Assembly (NCBI RefSeq): GCF_947500255.1
Contig: NZ_CANMRL010000003.1
Location: 310,001-374,000, forward strand
Direction of reading: 5' to 3'
DNA from: an uncultured Psychroserpens sp.
GTDB lineage: Bacteria > Bacteroidota > Bacteroidia > Flavobacteriales > Flavobacteriaceae
DNA: 64,000 nucleotides
In this document: in pieces, positions 6,494-16,676 of the stretch
Numbering within the stretch: the first letter of the stretch is position 1
Layout of the letters: every line of letters starts with the position of its first letter
The notes under the pieces: generated by a model
What the model was told of the DNA's origin: nothing
The model's input: the letters and a program-made list of their open reading frames with translations, nothing else
Database searches by the model: none
Program-made: the position numbers and the translations under genes

Positions 6494-9400
6494 ATGAAAC
6501 GATTACTCATCGCCTTTTTAGGCATGTGCACTATTGTAGCTTCTGCACAAACCAAACTATTACGCCAACCCACATTACATGGAAACGATGTGGTCTTTAT
6601 TTATGCTAATGACCTATGGAAAGCATCAACTTCTGGAGGAACAGCCATAAGACTCACAAGTGATGATGGTTATGAATTGAGTCCGCACTTCTCCAACGAT
6701 GGAAAATGGATTGCGTTCTCTGCACAGTACGACGGAAATTTCGATGTCTTTATTATTCCGAGCCAAGGTGGAGAACCTAAACGACTTACTTATCACTCTG
6801 CTGGTGATTTTGTTGAAGGCTGGACACCAGATGGCGATATTCTATTTCGTTCTAATCGTGAAGGTCGCCCTACACAAACCAATAAATTTTTCACAGTATC
6901 TACCAAAGGTGGATTGCCAAAAGCCATGGATATTCCTCGAGCAGCTTTTGGTGAAATTTCAGCAGATGGAAAACATATAGCATATACACCAATCACGTCT
7001 TGGGATGCAGAATGGCGTAATTATCGCGGTGGTCAAGCCATGCCAATCTGGATTGTCAACCTAAAGACCAAAGATCTCATTACAACACCTCAGTTAGATA
7101 AAGAACGTCACTTGTATCCTGTTTGGTTAAATGGTATCGTTTACTACTTGTCTGAACGCGATTATACCAGTAATATTTGGTCATTTGATCCAAAAACAAA
7201 AACCGAAAAACAACTAACGTTTCATAAAAAATTCGATGTTAAAAGCTTAGATGCTAGTTCCAGTATGATCGTTTATGAACAAGGTGGAATGCTGCATATA
7301 CTCAACCCTTCAAATGGGACAACACAAACATTAAACATTGATGTTAAAGCCGATTTAAACTTCTCACGTACGCGATGGGAAAATGTATCTGGCAGACAAT
7401 TGACAAATCCTAATGTTTCTCCTAAAGGAAAGCGTGCTGTCTTTGAGCATCGTGGTGATATTTTTACAGTACCAAAAGAAAATGGTACATGGCGCAACTT
7501 AACGAACTCTTCAGGAGTTGCCGATCGTGCTCCAATATGGTCACCTAAAGGGGATAAAATCGCTTGGTTTTCTGATAAAAGTGGAGAATATCAAATGATT
7601 ATTGCTGATCAAGATGGTCAAAACCAATCGAGCATCAAACTCCCAAATAATACGTTTTACTTTCAACCAGATTGGTCTCCAGATGGTAAATACATTGCTT
7701 ATACAGATACCGATTTCAATATTTGGGTCATGAATTTAGACTCTAAGAAAGCTGTTAAGGCCGATACTGAAGGTTATGCTCACCCAAACCGTTCAATGAA
7801 CCCTGTTTGGTCTCCAGATAGTAAATGGATTGCTTATGCCAAACAAAATAACAGCAATTTTAAATCTATATATGCCTATAACGTCGACACAAAAACGGTA
7901 ATTCCTATTACCGATCCTATTGCAGACGCCATTAGTCCTGTTTGGGATGCTTCTGGAAAGTATTTGTATACATTGGCAAGTACTAATTACGGTTTGGCAA
8001 CAGGTTGGTTAGACATGAGTTCGTACGACCCAGAAACAACACGTAGTTTATATGCTGTAGTATTAAGTGCTTCTGATAAAGCACCTAATCATATCAAAAC
8101 AGATGAAGAAGAAGTAAAAAAAGAAACGAAAAAGGATGATAAAGCTTCCGAAGATAAAAAAGAAGATAAAGCCACTGGTGTAACTGTGACTATTGATACT
8201 AATGGTTTATTTGATAGAGCTGTTGCACTAAGTCTGCCTAATGGCAATTATGTTGCTTTGGCTAAAGCACCAAAAGGTCATGTCTTTGTTGCCGAAGCTG
8301 TTGATGGTGGAAACGGTGTGAAAATTCATAATTATGATACTGAAAAAGATAAAGCTGAAGATTTTGCAGATGGTATTCAGCAAATGATTGTTTCTGAAGA
8401 TCGAAATTCTATACTCATAAATAAAGGCGGACAATGGGCTATTTCTGGGACAAAAGGAAAACCAAATGTTTCAAAAGATAAGATCGCTACCAACCTTAAA
8501 ATTAAGGTTAATCCTAAAGAGGAATACAAACAAATCTTTAAAGAAGGATGGCGTTATATGCGTGACTTTCTCTATGTAGATAATGTACATGGTGCACCTT
8601 GGGACGATGTGTATAAATGGTATTCGCCATGGATTGATCATGTTCGTCATAGAACCGATTTGAATTATGTTGTCGATATCATGAGTGGTGAAGTTGCTAT
8701 CGGACATTCGTATGTGTCTGGTGGTGATATGCCAAATGTAGGTTTTGTTCCTGTTGGTTTAATTGGTGCAGATATAAAAGCAGCCAATGGTTATTATCAA
8801 ATCACAAAAATTTATTCTGGCGAACGTTGGAATCCTGGTACCGATGCGCCTCTCGCTCAACCTGGAATGAATATCAATGAAGGTGATTATATTTTAGCAA
8901 TCAATGGTACTAATGTATCTGCAAATGTCAATCCGTATCAACTACTTGAACAAACTGCTGGTCGCGAAATCAATATCACAATAAATAATAAACCTTCTAT
9001 GGATGGCGCAAAAACCCATCTCATTAAACCGGTAAGAAGTGAGCGTAACCTTCGTTACGTCGATTGGGTTGAAGGCAATCGTCGTAAGGTTGATGAACTT
9101 TCTAACGGCAAATTAGCCTATATCTATGTGCCTAATACAGGTGGTGGTGGTTTCACATCATTTAATCGCTATTACTTCTCACAACAAGATAAAAAGGGAG
9201 CTATTATTGATGAACGTAACAATGGCGGTGGTTCTGCTGCCGACTATATGATTGATATTATGAATCGTAAACTCTTCGGATATTTTAATAGTAAGACCGA
9301 AAGTAACAGACCATGGACGACTCCTATGGCAGGAATTTGGGGACCAAAAGTAATGATCATCAATGAGCGTGCTGGTTCTGGAGGTGATTTATTGCCTTAC

Positions 9401-9745
9401 ATGTTCAAAATGGCAGATATAGGACCCTTAGTTGGCACAAGAACTTGGGGAGGACTTGTTGGAACTTGGGATACACCTCGTTTTATTGATGGTGGACGTA
9501 TGGTGGCTCCTCGTGGCGGATTTTATGATGTCGACGGAAATTGGGCTGTTGAAGGTGAAGGGATTGCTCCAGATATTGAAGTGATTCAGCATCCAAAATT
9601 AGTACTTCAAGGTAAAGACCCACAATTAGAACGTGCCGTCGAAGAAGCCATGAAAGCATTGAAAAATAATGAGTTTGAATTAAAGCCTGAACCTGCACCA
9701 CCTATAAGATCTATGCGTCCTAAAGGTTATAAAAACGACAACTAA
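6494..9745 (+). CDS. Secreted tricorn-like S41 protease with beta-propeller and PDZ domain
   Basis: A 1083-residue protein with signal peptide MKRLLIAFLGMCTIVASAQ. Residues about 30-520 are WD40-like/TolB propeller repeats (GKWIAFSAQYDGNFDVF, DGKYIAYTDTDFNIWVMN). A lysine/aspartate-rich linker (KKETKKDDKASEDKK) near 540 joins the C-terminal half, which has a core domain, a PDZ domain (about 755-835) and the S41 catalytic domain. His in VAIGHSYVSGGD (about 738) and Ser in NERAGSGGDLLPYMF (about 961) fall close to the tricorn catalytic positions. Tricorn-type proteases trim peptides; in Bacteroidota this form is exported. The next gene starts two bases after the stop. Confidence 0.93.
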   Translation: MKRLLIAFLGMCTIVASAQTKLLRQPTLHGNDVVFIYANDLWKASTSGGTAIRLTSDDGYELSPHFSNDGKWIAFSAQYDGNFDVFIIPSQGGEPKRLTYHSAGDFVEGWTPDGDILFRSNREGRPTQTNKFFTVSTKGGLPKAMDIPRAAFGEISADGKHIAYTPITSWDAEWRNYRGGQAMPIWIVNLKTKDLITTPQLDKERHLYPVWLNGIVYYLSERDYTSNIWSFDPKTKTEKQLTFHKKFDVKSLDASSSMIVYEQGGMLHILNPSNGTTQTLNIDVKADLNFSRTRWENVSGRQLTNPNVSPKGKRAVFEHRGDIFTVPKENGTWRNLTNSSGVADRAPIWSPKGDKIAWFSDKSGEYQMIIADQDGQNQSSIKLPNNTFYFQPDWSPDGKYIAYTDTDFNIWVMNLDSKKAVKADTEGYAHPNRSMNPVWSPDSKWIAYAKQNNSNFKSIYAYNVDTKTVIPITDPIADAISPVWDASGKYLYTLASTNYGLATGWLDMSSYDPETTRSLYAVVLSASDKAPNHIKTDEEEVKKETKKDDKASEDKKEDKATGVTVTIDTNGLFDRAVALSLPNGNYVALAKAPKGHVFVAEAVDGGNGVKIHNYDTEKDKAEDFADGIQQMIVSEDRNSILINKGGQWAISGTKGKPNVSKDKIATNLKIKVNPKEEYKQIFKEGWRYMRDFLYVDNVHGAPWDDVYKWYSPWIDHVRHRTDLNYVVDIMSGEVAIGHSYVSGGDMPNVGFVPVGLIGADIKAANGYYQITKIYSGERWNPGTDAPLAQPGMNINEGDYILAINGTNVSANVNPYQLLEQTAGREINITINNKPSMDGAKTHLIKPVRSERNLRYVDWVEGNRRKVDELSNGKLAYIYVPNTGGGGFTSFNRYYFSQQDKKGAIIDERNNGGGSAADYMIDIMNRKLFGYFNSKTESNRPWTTPMAGIWGPKVMIINERAGSGGDLLPYMFKMADIGPLVGTRTWGGLVGTWDTPRFIDGGRMVAPRGGFYDVDGNWAVEGEGIAPDIEVIQHPKLVLQGKDPQLERAVEEAMKALKNNEFELKPEPAPPIRSMRPKGYKNDN

Positions 9746-9746
9746 T

Positions 9747-10649
9747 TTGAAGACAATTTTTGATGTGGTTATACTCACTGATAGCCGCTACCTCAACGAT
9801 TCAAAAACTGATGACTATAAACACAATGTTTATTATGAAGATCGTTTGGTTTATCACGCTTTGGAGCAAGTAGGATTGAAAACTTTGCGCCTCGCTTGGG
9901 ATGATATGTTTTTTGATTGGTCCACAACCAAATCGGTATTGTTTCGTACGACATGGGATTATTTTGATCGTTTTGATGAGTTTTCAAAATGGCTGGAAAT
10001 TGTCTCCAAACAAACAACATTATTAAATTCTGAAGCAATCATTCGCTGGAACATTGATAAGCATTACCTCTTAGATTTACAAAGTAATGGTGTTCATATT
10101 GCCGAAAGCCATTTCATAGAAAGAGGTGCTCAAGTAACACTAATGCAGCTTCATGATATTCTTAATTGGAAAGAAACAGTACTCAAACCCTGTGTTTCTG
10201 GTGCTGCCAGACACACTTATAAATTAAATCCTGATAATTTACATGAGTACGAAACTGTTTTTCAAGAATTGATTGCTAATGAAGCAATGATGTTGCAACC
10301 TTTTCAATATAATATTGTAAGTAAAGGAGAGATTTCTATGATGGTTTTCAATGGTACGTTTACTCATGCCATTCTGAAAAAGGCAAAAGCTGGTGATTTT
10401 AGAGTTCAGGATGATTTTGGCGGAAGTATTGAAGATTATAAACCTACTGATGAAGAAATTGCTTTTGCTGAGGCATCAGTAAAAGCCTGTGCCGAATTAC
10501 CTATCTATGCCAGAGTTGATATTTTTGAGGACAATGAAGGCAAGATTGCACTTTCAGAATTGGAACTTATTGAACCAGAATTGTGGTTTAGACATCATAA
10601 ACCTGCAGCGCTTATGTTGGCAAAAGGCATTAAAGAGAAATTAAGCTAA
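9747..10649 (+). CDS. ATP-grasp domain protein
   Basis: A 300-residue cytoplasmic protein using a TTG start one base after the tricorn gene stop, so the two are probably cotranscribed. An ATP-grasp ligase layout is visible: N-terminal FRTTWDYFDRFDEF, a nucleotide-binding strand ETVLKPCVSGAARHTY, GDFRVQDDFGGSIEDY, and the metal-binding end ELELIEPELWFRHH. The pattern resembles the cycloserine-biosynthesis DcsG-like group, whose members join or modify small amino-acid-like compounds; the substrate here is unknown. An upstream start is excluded by the end of the preceding gene. Confidence 0.78.
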   Translation: MKTIFDVVILTDSRYLNDSKTDDYKHNVYYEDRLVYHALEQVGLKTLRLAWDDMFFDWSTTKSVLFRTTWDYFDRFDEFSKWLEIVSKQTTLLNSEAIIRWNIDKHYLLDLQSNGVHIAESHFIERGAQVTLMQLHDILNWKETVLKPCVSGAARHTYKLNPDNLHEYETVFQELIANEAMMLQPFQYNIVSKGEISMMVFNGTFTHAILKKAKAGDFRVQDDFGGSIEDYKPTDEEIAFAEASVKACAELPIYARVDIFEDNEGKIALSELELIEPELWFRHHKPAALMLAKGIKEKLS

Positions 10650-10676
10650 TTACCTACATTTGTAAAAAAATATAAA

Positions 10677-11774
10677 GTGCCAAAACCAAAAAAAATCCTT
10701 AAGATTATAGGAGGTGTGATCATTTTTTTCACACTGCCTTCCCTCCTATTCTTTGCCTTTATGTATTTTAAATACAATGAAGACCTACCCACTGGTGAGA
10801 AAGGCCTAGCAGCAGATAAATTAGCCATACGAATGCTCGATGCGCTTAATCATGATGCGTATAAAGCAACCGATTATATTGAATTTACGTTTAAAAAGCG
10901 TCATCATTTTAAATGGAATAAAGCTGAAAACACTTGTGAGGTCTACTGGAAAAATATTAGAGTTGACCTCAATCTTAGTAACCATGATAATTCTGAGGTT
11001 TATGTTTCTGAAGAACTCTATACAGGTGAGAAAGTTCATGATTATATTCATAAGGCTGAAGGTCTTTTTAATAATGACACGTTTTGGTTGGTAGCGCCAT
11101 ATAAAGTGTTTGATGAAGGTGTCGAACGCCGACTGGTAAAAACCGAAGATGATAAAGATGCCCTTTTAGTGACCTATACGAATGGTGGTTCCACTCCGGG
11201 AGATTCTTATTTATGGCATTTTGATGATAATGGAAAACCAACAAGCTATCAAATGTGGGTAGACATTTTACCTATTGACGGACTCGAAGCCTCATGGAGC
11301 GATTGGACCACAACTGAAACTGGTGTGCAGTTACCTACATTTCATAAACTATTGGTTTTAGGACTGGATATTGAAGGAATTAAAACCGAACAATTAGAAC
11401 TAAAGGATGGAGACATCACCAACATGGATGTTGTATTTATGAGTGCTGGAGTATCTATCCATAGGTCTATTCAAGATATGGAATTAAGATATATGTATGC
11501 CAAACATGATGGACATGTGTTTCAAAAGACAATTAAAAATAGATTCTTTTTAAATACCTTCAAAAAGAAGTTTTCAGAGTTAAAATCAACTAAAGAAGAT
11601 GGACGTTTCATGGACGCAAGGTTTTCAATTTTGATAAACTATAAATCAAAACCAACAGATACGCTTGCTCTTGGTGAACATGGCACTATAGCTTTAAATG
11701 ATGTTAAGCATGAATTTTCTGAAGAATTGGTAAACATGTTAAAAGACGAGTTAATGTACTATGTAAAGTATTAA
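10677..11774 (+). CDS. Membrane-anchored protein of unknown function, two-part
   Basis: A 365-residue protein with a GTG start; no ATG lies close. One N-terminal membrane segment (KIIGGVIIFFTLPSLLFFAFMYF) anchors a soluble body. Residues about 45-240 look like an uncharacterised flavobacterial domain with many beta strands (EFTFKKRHHFKWNKAE, DALLVTYTNGGSTPGDSYLWHFDD). The last 120 residues (MDVVFMSAGVSIHRSIQDMELRYMYAKHDG...) seem to be a separate segment and may be a fusion. I do not recognise a named family. Confidence 0.55.
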   Translation: MPKPKKILKIIGGVIIFFTLPSLLFFAFMYFKYNEDLPTGEKGLAADKLAIRMLDALNHDAYKATDYIEFTFKKRHHFKWNKAENTCEVYWKNIRVDLNLSNHDNSEVYVSEELYTGEKVHDYIHKAEGLFNNDTFWLVAPYKVFDEGVERRLVKTEDDKDALLVTYTNGGSTPGDSYLWHFDDNGKPTSYQMWVDILPIDGLEASWSDWTTTETGVQLPTFHKLLVLGLDIEGIKTEQLELKDGDITNMDVVFMSAGVSIHRSIQDMELRYMYAKHDGHVFQKTIKNRFFLNTFKKKFSELKSTKEDGRFMDARFSILINYKSKPTDTLALGEHGTIALNDVKHEFSEELVNMLKDELMYYVKY

Positions 11775-11822
11775 AATCATTGCCTTTTCAAACTAAAATG
11801 ATAATCAAAAAATTAAGAGTTT

Positions 11823-12194
11823 ATGAAAGAGATATTTGATCTTACATATAAACTCCTTATGTTTCTATCAAGAATTACAGGCTTTAGCTATAAAGAGATA
11901 AATATCATCATCTGGTTTATTGTTATTCCATTGTCATGGGCTTTTCTTATTGATAAAATTAGAGGCAAACATTTTTTTAAGATAGGCTTCATAGCAATTA
12001 TAATACTAGCATTATTATTCATAAAAGATTTTTCAGAATTCTCTAATATGGCATTCGATGCTTCTGCTGAGTTCTTGAGAGGCTTTGATAGTATTGGAAG
12101 TAATTATACAACCACTTCTGTAGTAATCTGTGTATTAGCTCCTTTAATTATATATATCATTTTAATTAGAAAGGCTTATTTTAGAAAAATGTAA
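11823..12194 (+). CDS. Small membrane protein, three to four TM segments
   Basis: A 123-residue hydrophobic protein with predicted membrane spans at about 20-45 (INIIIWFIVIPLSWAFLI), 50-68 (FFKIGFIAIIILALLFI) and 95-118 (SVVICVLAPLIIYIILI). No family motif is recognised. It sits alone between the two-part membrane-anchored protein and the AraC regulator. Confidence 0.5.
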   Translation: MKEIFDLTYKLLMFLSRITGFSYKEINIIIWFIVIPLSWAFLIDKIRGKHFFKIGFIAIIILALLFIKDFSEFSNMAFDASAEFLRGFDSIGSNYTTTSVVICVLAPLIIYIILIRKAYFRKM

Positions 12195-12286
12195 ATAGAA
12201 ATTGTTTTCTGAAGCTCATTCTCAAACATCGATTTTTTAACATTTGATTTGGTCAAACATGCTTTATGAATTATTAAATTCAACAC

Positions 12287-13111
12287 ATGGAAATTTGCCA
12301 CATTAAGCCTTCAAAATACTTAAGCAACTATATTGCTGGCTACGCTACTGTTACAATAAATAATAGAACTGATTTTCCTTTTAATGGTTCTGCTCTACCA
12401 GATGGTTTTGTTGAAATTTATTTTTCTAAGTACGGTTCATTATCTTTAAAATCATCTGGACAATATGAATCAAATAATTTACATACAGGTTTTTTAATTG
12501 GTCAAAGCAATAAAAAAATTCAAATGTTGCCAAATGAGGCCTTAGAATTTTTTCAAGTAAAAGTTTTTCCGTGGGCAACAAAGTATTTCATATATGATAG
12601 CGCAAATATATATAGCAATAAAGTTACTTTGATTTCAGATTTGAATAATAAAAATCTATCAAATTTAGAACAGCGTATGCTAAATTGCAATTCAACAAAA
12701 GAGCGTATTAATATCATTGAATCGTACTTAGTTGAAAGTATTAAACAGAAAAAAGATTACTCTAAACGTTTATATCTTGCTTGTGATTTTATTTTCCGAA
12801 CTAAGGGAACTATGCAAATCAAAACATTGGCTGATAAGCTTAGCATTAGTACGCAATATTTAGAAAGAATTTTTAAAGAACATGTTGGGTTAAGTCCTAA
12901 ACAATTTTCATCAGTAATTAGAATGCGAAGTTTAGTGCATGTTCAGAAAAAACAACCGCATATATCTTTAACTCAATTAGCGCTTCAATTCAATTATTTT
13001 GATCAATCTCATTTCATACATGACTTTAATAGTTTTATGGAGGAAACCCCAGCATCATTTTTTAAAAAAGATGATAATTTCATACTAGAATATTTTCCGT
13101 TTACTACTTAG
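12287..13111 (+). CDS. AraC-family transcriptional regulator
   Basis: A 274-residue protein. The C-terminal 100 residues are an AraC/XylS double helix-turn-helix (IKTLADKLSISTQYLERIFKEHVGLSPKQFSSVIRM, then ISLTQLALQFNYFDQSHFIHDFNSFMEETPASF). The N-terminal part (HIKPSKYLSNYIAGYATVT, LPDGFVEIYF, FFQVKVFPWATKYF) matches the sensor half of the DUF6597-containing AraC group. It stands just before the serine hydrolase gene at 13205 and may control it; that is inferred from position only. Confidence 0.85.
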   Translation: MEICHIKPSKYLSNYIAGYATVTINNRTDFPFNGSALPDGFVEIYFSKYGSLSLKSSGQYESNNLHTGFLIGQSNKKIQMLPNEALEFFQVKVFPWATKYFIYDSANIYSNKVTLISDLNNKNLSNLEQRMLNCNSTKERINIIESYLVESIKQKKDYSKRLYLACDFIFRTKGTMQIKTLADKLSISTQYLERIFKEHVGLSPKQFSSVIRMRSLVHVQKKQPHISLTQLALQFNYFDQSHFIHDFNSFMEETPASFFKKDDNFILEYFPFTT

Positions 13112-13204
13112 TTCTACAAATGCCAATCTGTTGTTTGCTTTTTTACAATTATTGTATAAATCTTCCTATTACATTTGATGTTTTAATTCACTATCAATCA
13201 AATT

Positions 13205-14602
13205 ATGAAGAACCTAGTACCATTTTTATTATCTTTTTTTTTAACCTGCAACTATAGTCAAAGTCAACAATTTGAAAAAGCTATTTCAGCAAATTCAAGA
13301 CTAATTCAACAGCTAGTAAAACAAAGCAATATTCCTGGTCTTTCAATAGCTGTCTCACATAAAAATGAAATCATTTGGAATCAGTCATTTGGTAAAATCA
13401 GTCTAGAACATCAAATTCCAACAAATGATTCAAGCAAATTTAGAATTGCAAGTGTTTCAAAGCTCTTTACAGGCACTGCAATTTTTAAACTCCATAAAGA
13501 AGGTAAAATACACTTAGATGATTACATCTCTAAATACTTAGATTCAGTTCCTAACCATTGGAAAACTATAACTATTAGACAAATAGCCCAACATACTAGC
13601 GGAATTGGTCATTACATTGATGTACAAGATGCTCTTGATACTCATCACTATAATTCAACAAAGGAAGCATTAAAAAAATTTGAGAATCGTTCATTAAAAC
13701 ATAAACCAGACGATAATGTCACCTATTCAAGTTATGCCTACACAGTCCTTGCCGCTGTGATTGAAAAGGCAACAAATAAAGAATTTCCTTTAGCTATGAA
13801 CGATATCATATTTAAGCCATTGAAAATGACACATACCGAAGTTGACAATCATAAAAAGATTATTGAAGGTAGAACCGCTTTTTATCAATATAATACTAAC
13901 AGAAAACCAGAACACGCCCCTCATATTAATTTAAGCGGAAGATGGGCTGGGAGTGGTTATTTATCAACAGCAAAAGATCTTGTTAAGTTTGGTATGGCAC
14001 ATACATATTCTTCTAAGCTCTTTTCTAAAAAAGATTTAACCGAACTCACAAGTCCACGAAAAATCAACGACTCATTATACACCAAAGAAGGCATAGGTTG
14101 GGGTTTACGTAATGATTGGGAGGACAGAATAGTCTTTTGGGGAGACGGAAAGACACCTGGAAGTACTTGTGGTCTAATGGTTTTTCCTAAAGAAGAACTA
14201 TCTATTGCTATTGTTTCTAATATGAGGAATGCGCCTATTGAGCGTGGAGAATTTCAGACAATAGCGAGGCGTTTTCTTGCAGAAATAGATGGAAAATCAA
14301 TTAAAGAATTTAAGCCAAAAACTACATATAATTACAATTTAGACATTAAAATTGGAAAAAATGACCTCAAAGCTAAGTTAATATTAAATAATGAGACTAA
14401 TCTTTCAGGAACTTTTGACCTTATTGGCATTCAGAAATTTAATATTTATGATTCCTTCTGGATTGAAGATGATTTATGGATTTTTGCATCAGCTGGAGGT
14501 CAACCACCTATCAGTCTTGGCTTTCTACCGATAAAGCTAAATATAGAGTCAAAAAAAATATCTGGTCAAATATTCAGGATTAATGCAGAAATCAAAAATT
14601 GA
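13205..14602 (+). CDS. Exported beta-lactamase-fold serine hydrolase
   Basis: A 465-residue protein with a signal peptide (MKNLVPFLLSFFLTCNYSQSQ). The class C beta-lactamase/PBP fold is shown by RIASVSKLFTGTAIF (SxxK motif), QHTSGIGHYID, and VTYSSYAYTVLAAVIE, where YSS takes the place of the usual YxN. The C-terminal 90 residues are a beta-rich extension. Members of this group act on esters, D-amino-acid peptides or beta-lactams; the substrate cannot be read. Two more family members occur in the window (42927, 47755). Confidence 0.85.
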   Translation: MKNLVPFLLSFFLTCNYSQSQQFEKAISANSRLIQQLVKQSNIPGLSIAVSHKNEIIWNQSFGKISLEHQIPTNDSSKFRIASVSKLFTGTAIFKLHKEGKIHLDDYISKYLDSVPNHWKTITIRQIAQHTSGIGHYIDVQDALDTHHYNSTKEALKKFENRSLKHKPDDNVTYSSYAYTVLAAVIEKATNKEFPLAMNDIIFKPLKMTHTEVDNHKKIIEGRTAFYQYNTNRKPEHAPHINLSGRWAGSGYLSTAKDLVKFGMAHTYSSKLFSKKDLTELTSPRKINDSLYTKEGIGWGLRNDWEDRIVFWGDGKTPGSTCGLMVFPKEELSIAIVSNMRNAPIERGEFQTIARRFLAEIDGKSIKEFKPKTTYNYNLDIKIGKNDLKAKLILNNETNLSGTFDLIGIQKFNIYDSFWIEDDLWIFASAGGQPPISLGFLPIKLNIESKKISGQIFRINAEIKN

Positions 14603-14604
14603 AA

Positions 14605-15132
14605 CTATTTAGATTTCTGCCCTACAAATTGTTGAGATTTCAGTTTAAACAATACATTAAACGTCGTTAGACTTCCATAACTACGTGTGATATATTGCTG
14701 TAAATCTATCTTTTCTTGTTCATCTAAATTCTTACTAGAATTGATCTTTTGTTCCATCACACGCAAACGGTCTCTAACCATTGTAATCTTATGAAAGAAT
14801 TGATTGATTGGTAGCTCCTTTCCTTGTAAACTTGTATCACCTGGTTCCATGACCAATTTTCCACCTTTCCATTTATCTGCAATTGGTATCACTTCGGAAA
14901 CATCACTCCAACGCTTTAAAATATGAACAAGGCTACTTTCTACTTCAGCAAAACTTACTGTATCCACATCATCTTCACAAGCTTCAATCACTTCAAAATC
15001 GCTATCAATATCTATGGTCTCTAATCCTTTATCAATAAAAGTTACCCAATAATGCTTTGAAGTCACGTTAGTCACAACGCCTTTTCCAAATTCGCTGTGG
15101 TTAATTCTGGAACCTATTCCTAATAATTGCAT
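14605..15132 (-). CDS. Conserved flavobacterial protein with N-terminal tudor/KOW-like segment
   Basis: A 175-residue cytoplasmic protein. The first 50 residues (IGSRINHSEFGKGVVTNVTSKHYWVTFIDKGLETI) resemble the small barrel segments with a FGxGxV motif found at the C terminus of UvrD/PcrA helicases and in CarD-like proteins, which contact nucleic acid or RNA polymerase. The rest is alpha-helical (HKITMVRDRLRVMEQKINSSKNLDEQEKIDLQQYITRSYGSL). The function is unknown. It is convergent with the serine hydrolase gene (2-base gap). Confidence 0.6.
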   Translation of the reverse strand: MQLLGIGSRINHSEFGKGVVTNVTSKHYWVTFIDKGLETIDIDSDFEVIEACEDDVDTVSFAEVESSLVHILKRWSDVSEVIPIADKWKGGKLVMEPGDTSLQGKELPINQFFHKITMVRDRLRVMEQKINSSKNLDEQEKIDLQQYITRSYGSLTTFNVLFKLKSQQFVGQKSK

Positions 15133-15251
15133 ATGTTGTCTATTGTTTTGATGTTAATTTTTGCATAACAATGATACTAATAAAGCTTAAGATTTACTAA
15201 TTTTATAACATCACCAACTCAAAAACTAAAGGTTTTTTAATCCTAACAACT

Positions 15252-16673
15252 ATGCAACTCAAACATTTATTTTTTACACTATTTGGCTTTATCGCACTTA
15301 ACTGTCAGTCTCAAGAAAAACAACATGTATGTCCTTTTGAAAAACAAATCACTATAACGCATGATCGTTGTGGTTATGTTGATGTTCCAAATAATTGGGA
15401 CGCTAAAAAGGTTGGCACAACAAAAATCGCCTACATCGTCATTGCATCAAAATCTGAAAACCGCAAAGATGATCCCCTCGTTTTTATTCAAGGTGGTCCA
15501 GGAGGTAGTGTATTGCCTTATGCCAATGTGTTTAGTGGATTGGCGCTTGATCCAGATCGTGATTTTATAATGTATGATCAAAGAGGTATAGGATTTTCAA
15601 ATGAGATCTGCCCTAATTTAAGTGCTTCATTTCTAGAAGTAATGACTGCAGACCTGTCTTTAGATAACGAAGATGAAACGCTTTTAAGTATTAGTTCTGA
15701 GTGTATGAAATCCTTAAACGATCCAAACTTCAAAACAGCATTTGGCACAGCACAAAGCGCTAAAGATCTTGAAGCTTTACGACAGCATTTGGGCTATAAG
15801 CAACTTAATTTATTTGGTGGTTCTTATGGTACGCGTTTGGGTTTAAAATACATGGAATTATATCCTAATAGTATCAGAGCATCAATTCTCTCTGGCCTAT
15901 TTCCTTTGGAAATAAGACTCTATGAAAATATTTACACCAATTTGAATCGTTCATTAGAAAAACTATTTGATACTTGTGAAAATGATGAAAATTGCTCAAA
16001 TAAATACCCAAACTTAAAAAAGGATTTTGAAGCCATTTGCAAGCAATTAGATAGTAAAGGGCAATCGTTTATGATTGATGGAGACGAGCTTGTGATAAAC
16101 AAGCAAGACTTTCTATTATTGATTCAACAACTATTATACGATAGACAAACTATAGCTCAAGTACCATCATTTATAATGGCTTTTAAAACAAACGACTCAC
16201 AGTCTGTAATTCAGTCTATTCAAGCTTTTGCATCGCGCTTAGGTGTGATAAATGTTGCAACATATTGGTCTGTAAACGTTAAAGACGAAGGCACGTTTAA
16301 AAATAAACGATTCATAGCTAAGGATGAAAAAAAACATCCAAGCTTGGCTAAAGGTATAAGTTTATTTGCTTCAGATCCAGAGGTTATAAAGCTATGGCCT
16401 TCTGAAAACAATTCAAATACTAAAATGAGTGTTGTAGTTTCCGATATTCCAACATTATTAGTAAGTGGTGCATGGGATCCTATCACACCACCTTCAAATG
16501 CAGAAAAAGCAGCAAAGTCATTAAAAAATTCAAGTCACGTGATTTTTCCAACAGATGGTCATTGTCCGATGAATTCTTGTTTCTTTCAAATGGCCGTCAG
16601 CTTTTTAAACAATCCAATGGCACAAGTCGATGATTCTTGTACAAAATCATCAAGTCCAATCGTGTTTAATTAA
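15252..16673 (+). CDS. Lipoprotein alpha/beta hydrolase, TAP-like peptidase (S33)
   Basis: A 473-residue protein with a lipobox-like sequence at its N terminus (FGFIALNCQSQ), so it is probably lipid-anchored. The S33 layout is clear: oxyanion region DPLVFIQGGPGGSVLPY, YDQRGIGFSN, nucleophile elbow NLFGGSYGTRLGLKYM, Asp in SGAWDPITPPSNA, and His in FPTDGHCPMNSC near the end. Relatives release N-terminal proline or tripeptides. It is transcribed towards the minus-strand gene at 16677 with only 3 bases between stops. Confidence 0.87.
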   Translation: MQLKHLFFTLFGFIALNCQSQEKQHVCPFEKQITITHDRCGYVDVPNNWDAKKVGTTKIAYIVIASKSENRKDDPLVFIQGGPGGSVLPYANVFSGLALDPDRDFIMYDQRGIGFSNEICPNLSASFLEVMTADLSLDNEDETLLSISSECMKSLNDPNFKTAFGTAQSAKDLEALRQHLGYKQLNLFGGSYGTRLGLKYMELYPNSIRASILSGLFPLEIRLYENIYTNLNRSLEKLFDTCENDENCSNKYPNLKKDFEAICKQLDSKGQSFMIDGDELVINKQDFLLLIQQLLYDRQTIAQVPSFIMAFKTNDSQSVIQSIQAFASRLGVINVATYWSVNVKDEGTFKNKRFIAKDEKKHPSLAKGISLFASDPEVIKLWPSENNSNTKMSVVVSDIPTLLVSGAWDPITPPSNAEKAAKSLKNSSHVIFPTDGHCPMNSCFFQMAVSFLNNPMAQVDDSCTKSSSPIVFN

Positions 16674-16676
16674 CTA

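Noticed and set aside
6699-6980. ORFs inside the tricorn gene (6699+, 6793-, 7273-, 8228-, 8471-, 9483-)
   Set aside because: All lie fully inside the well-supported 6494-9745 gene in other frames and show no recognisable motif.
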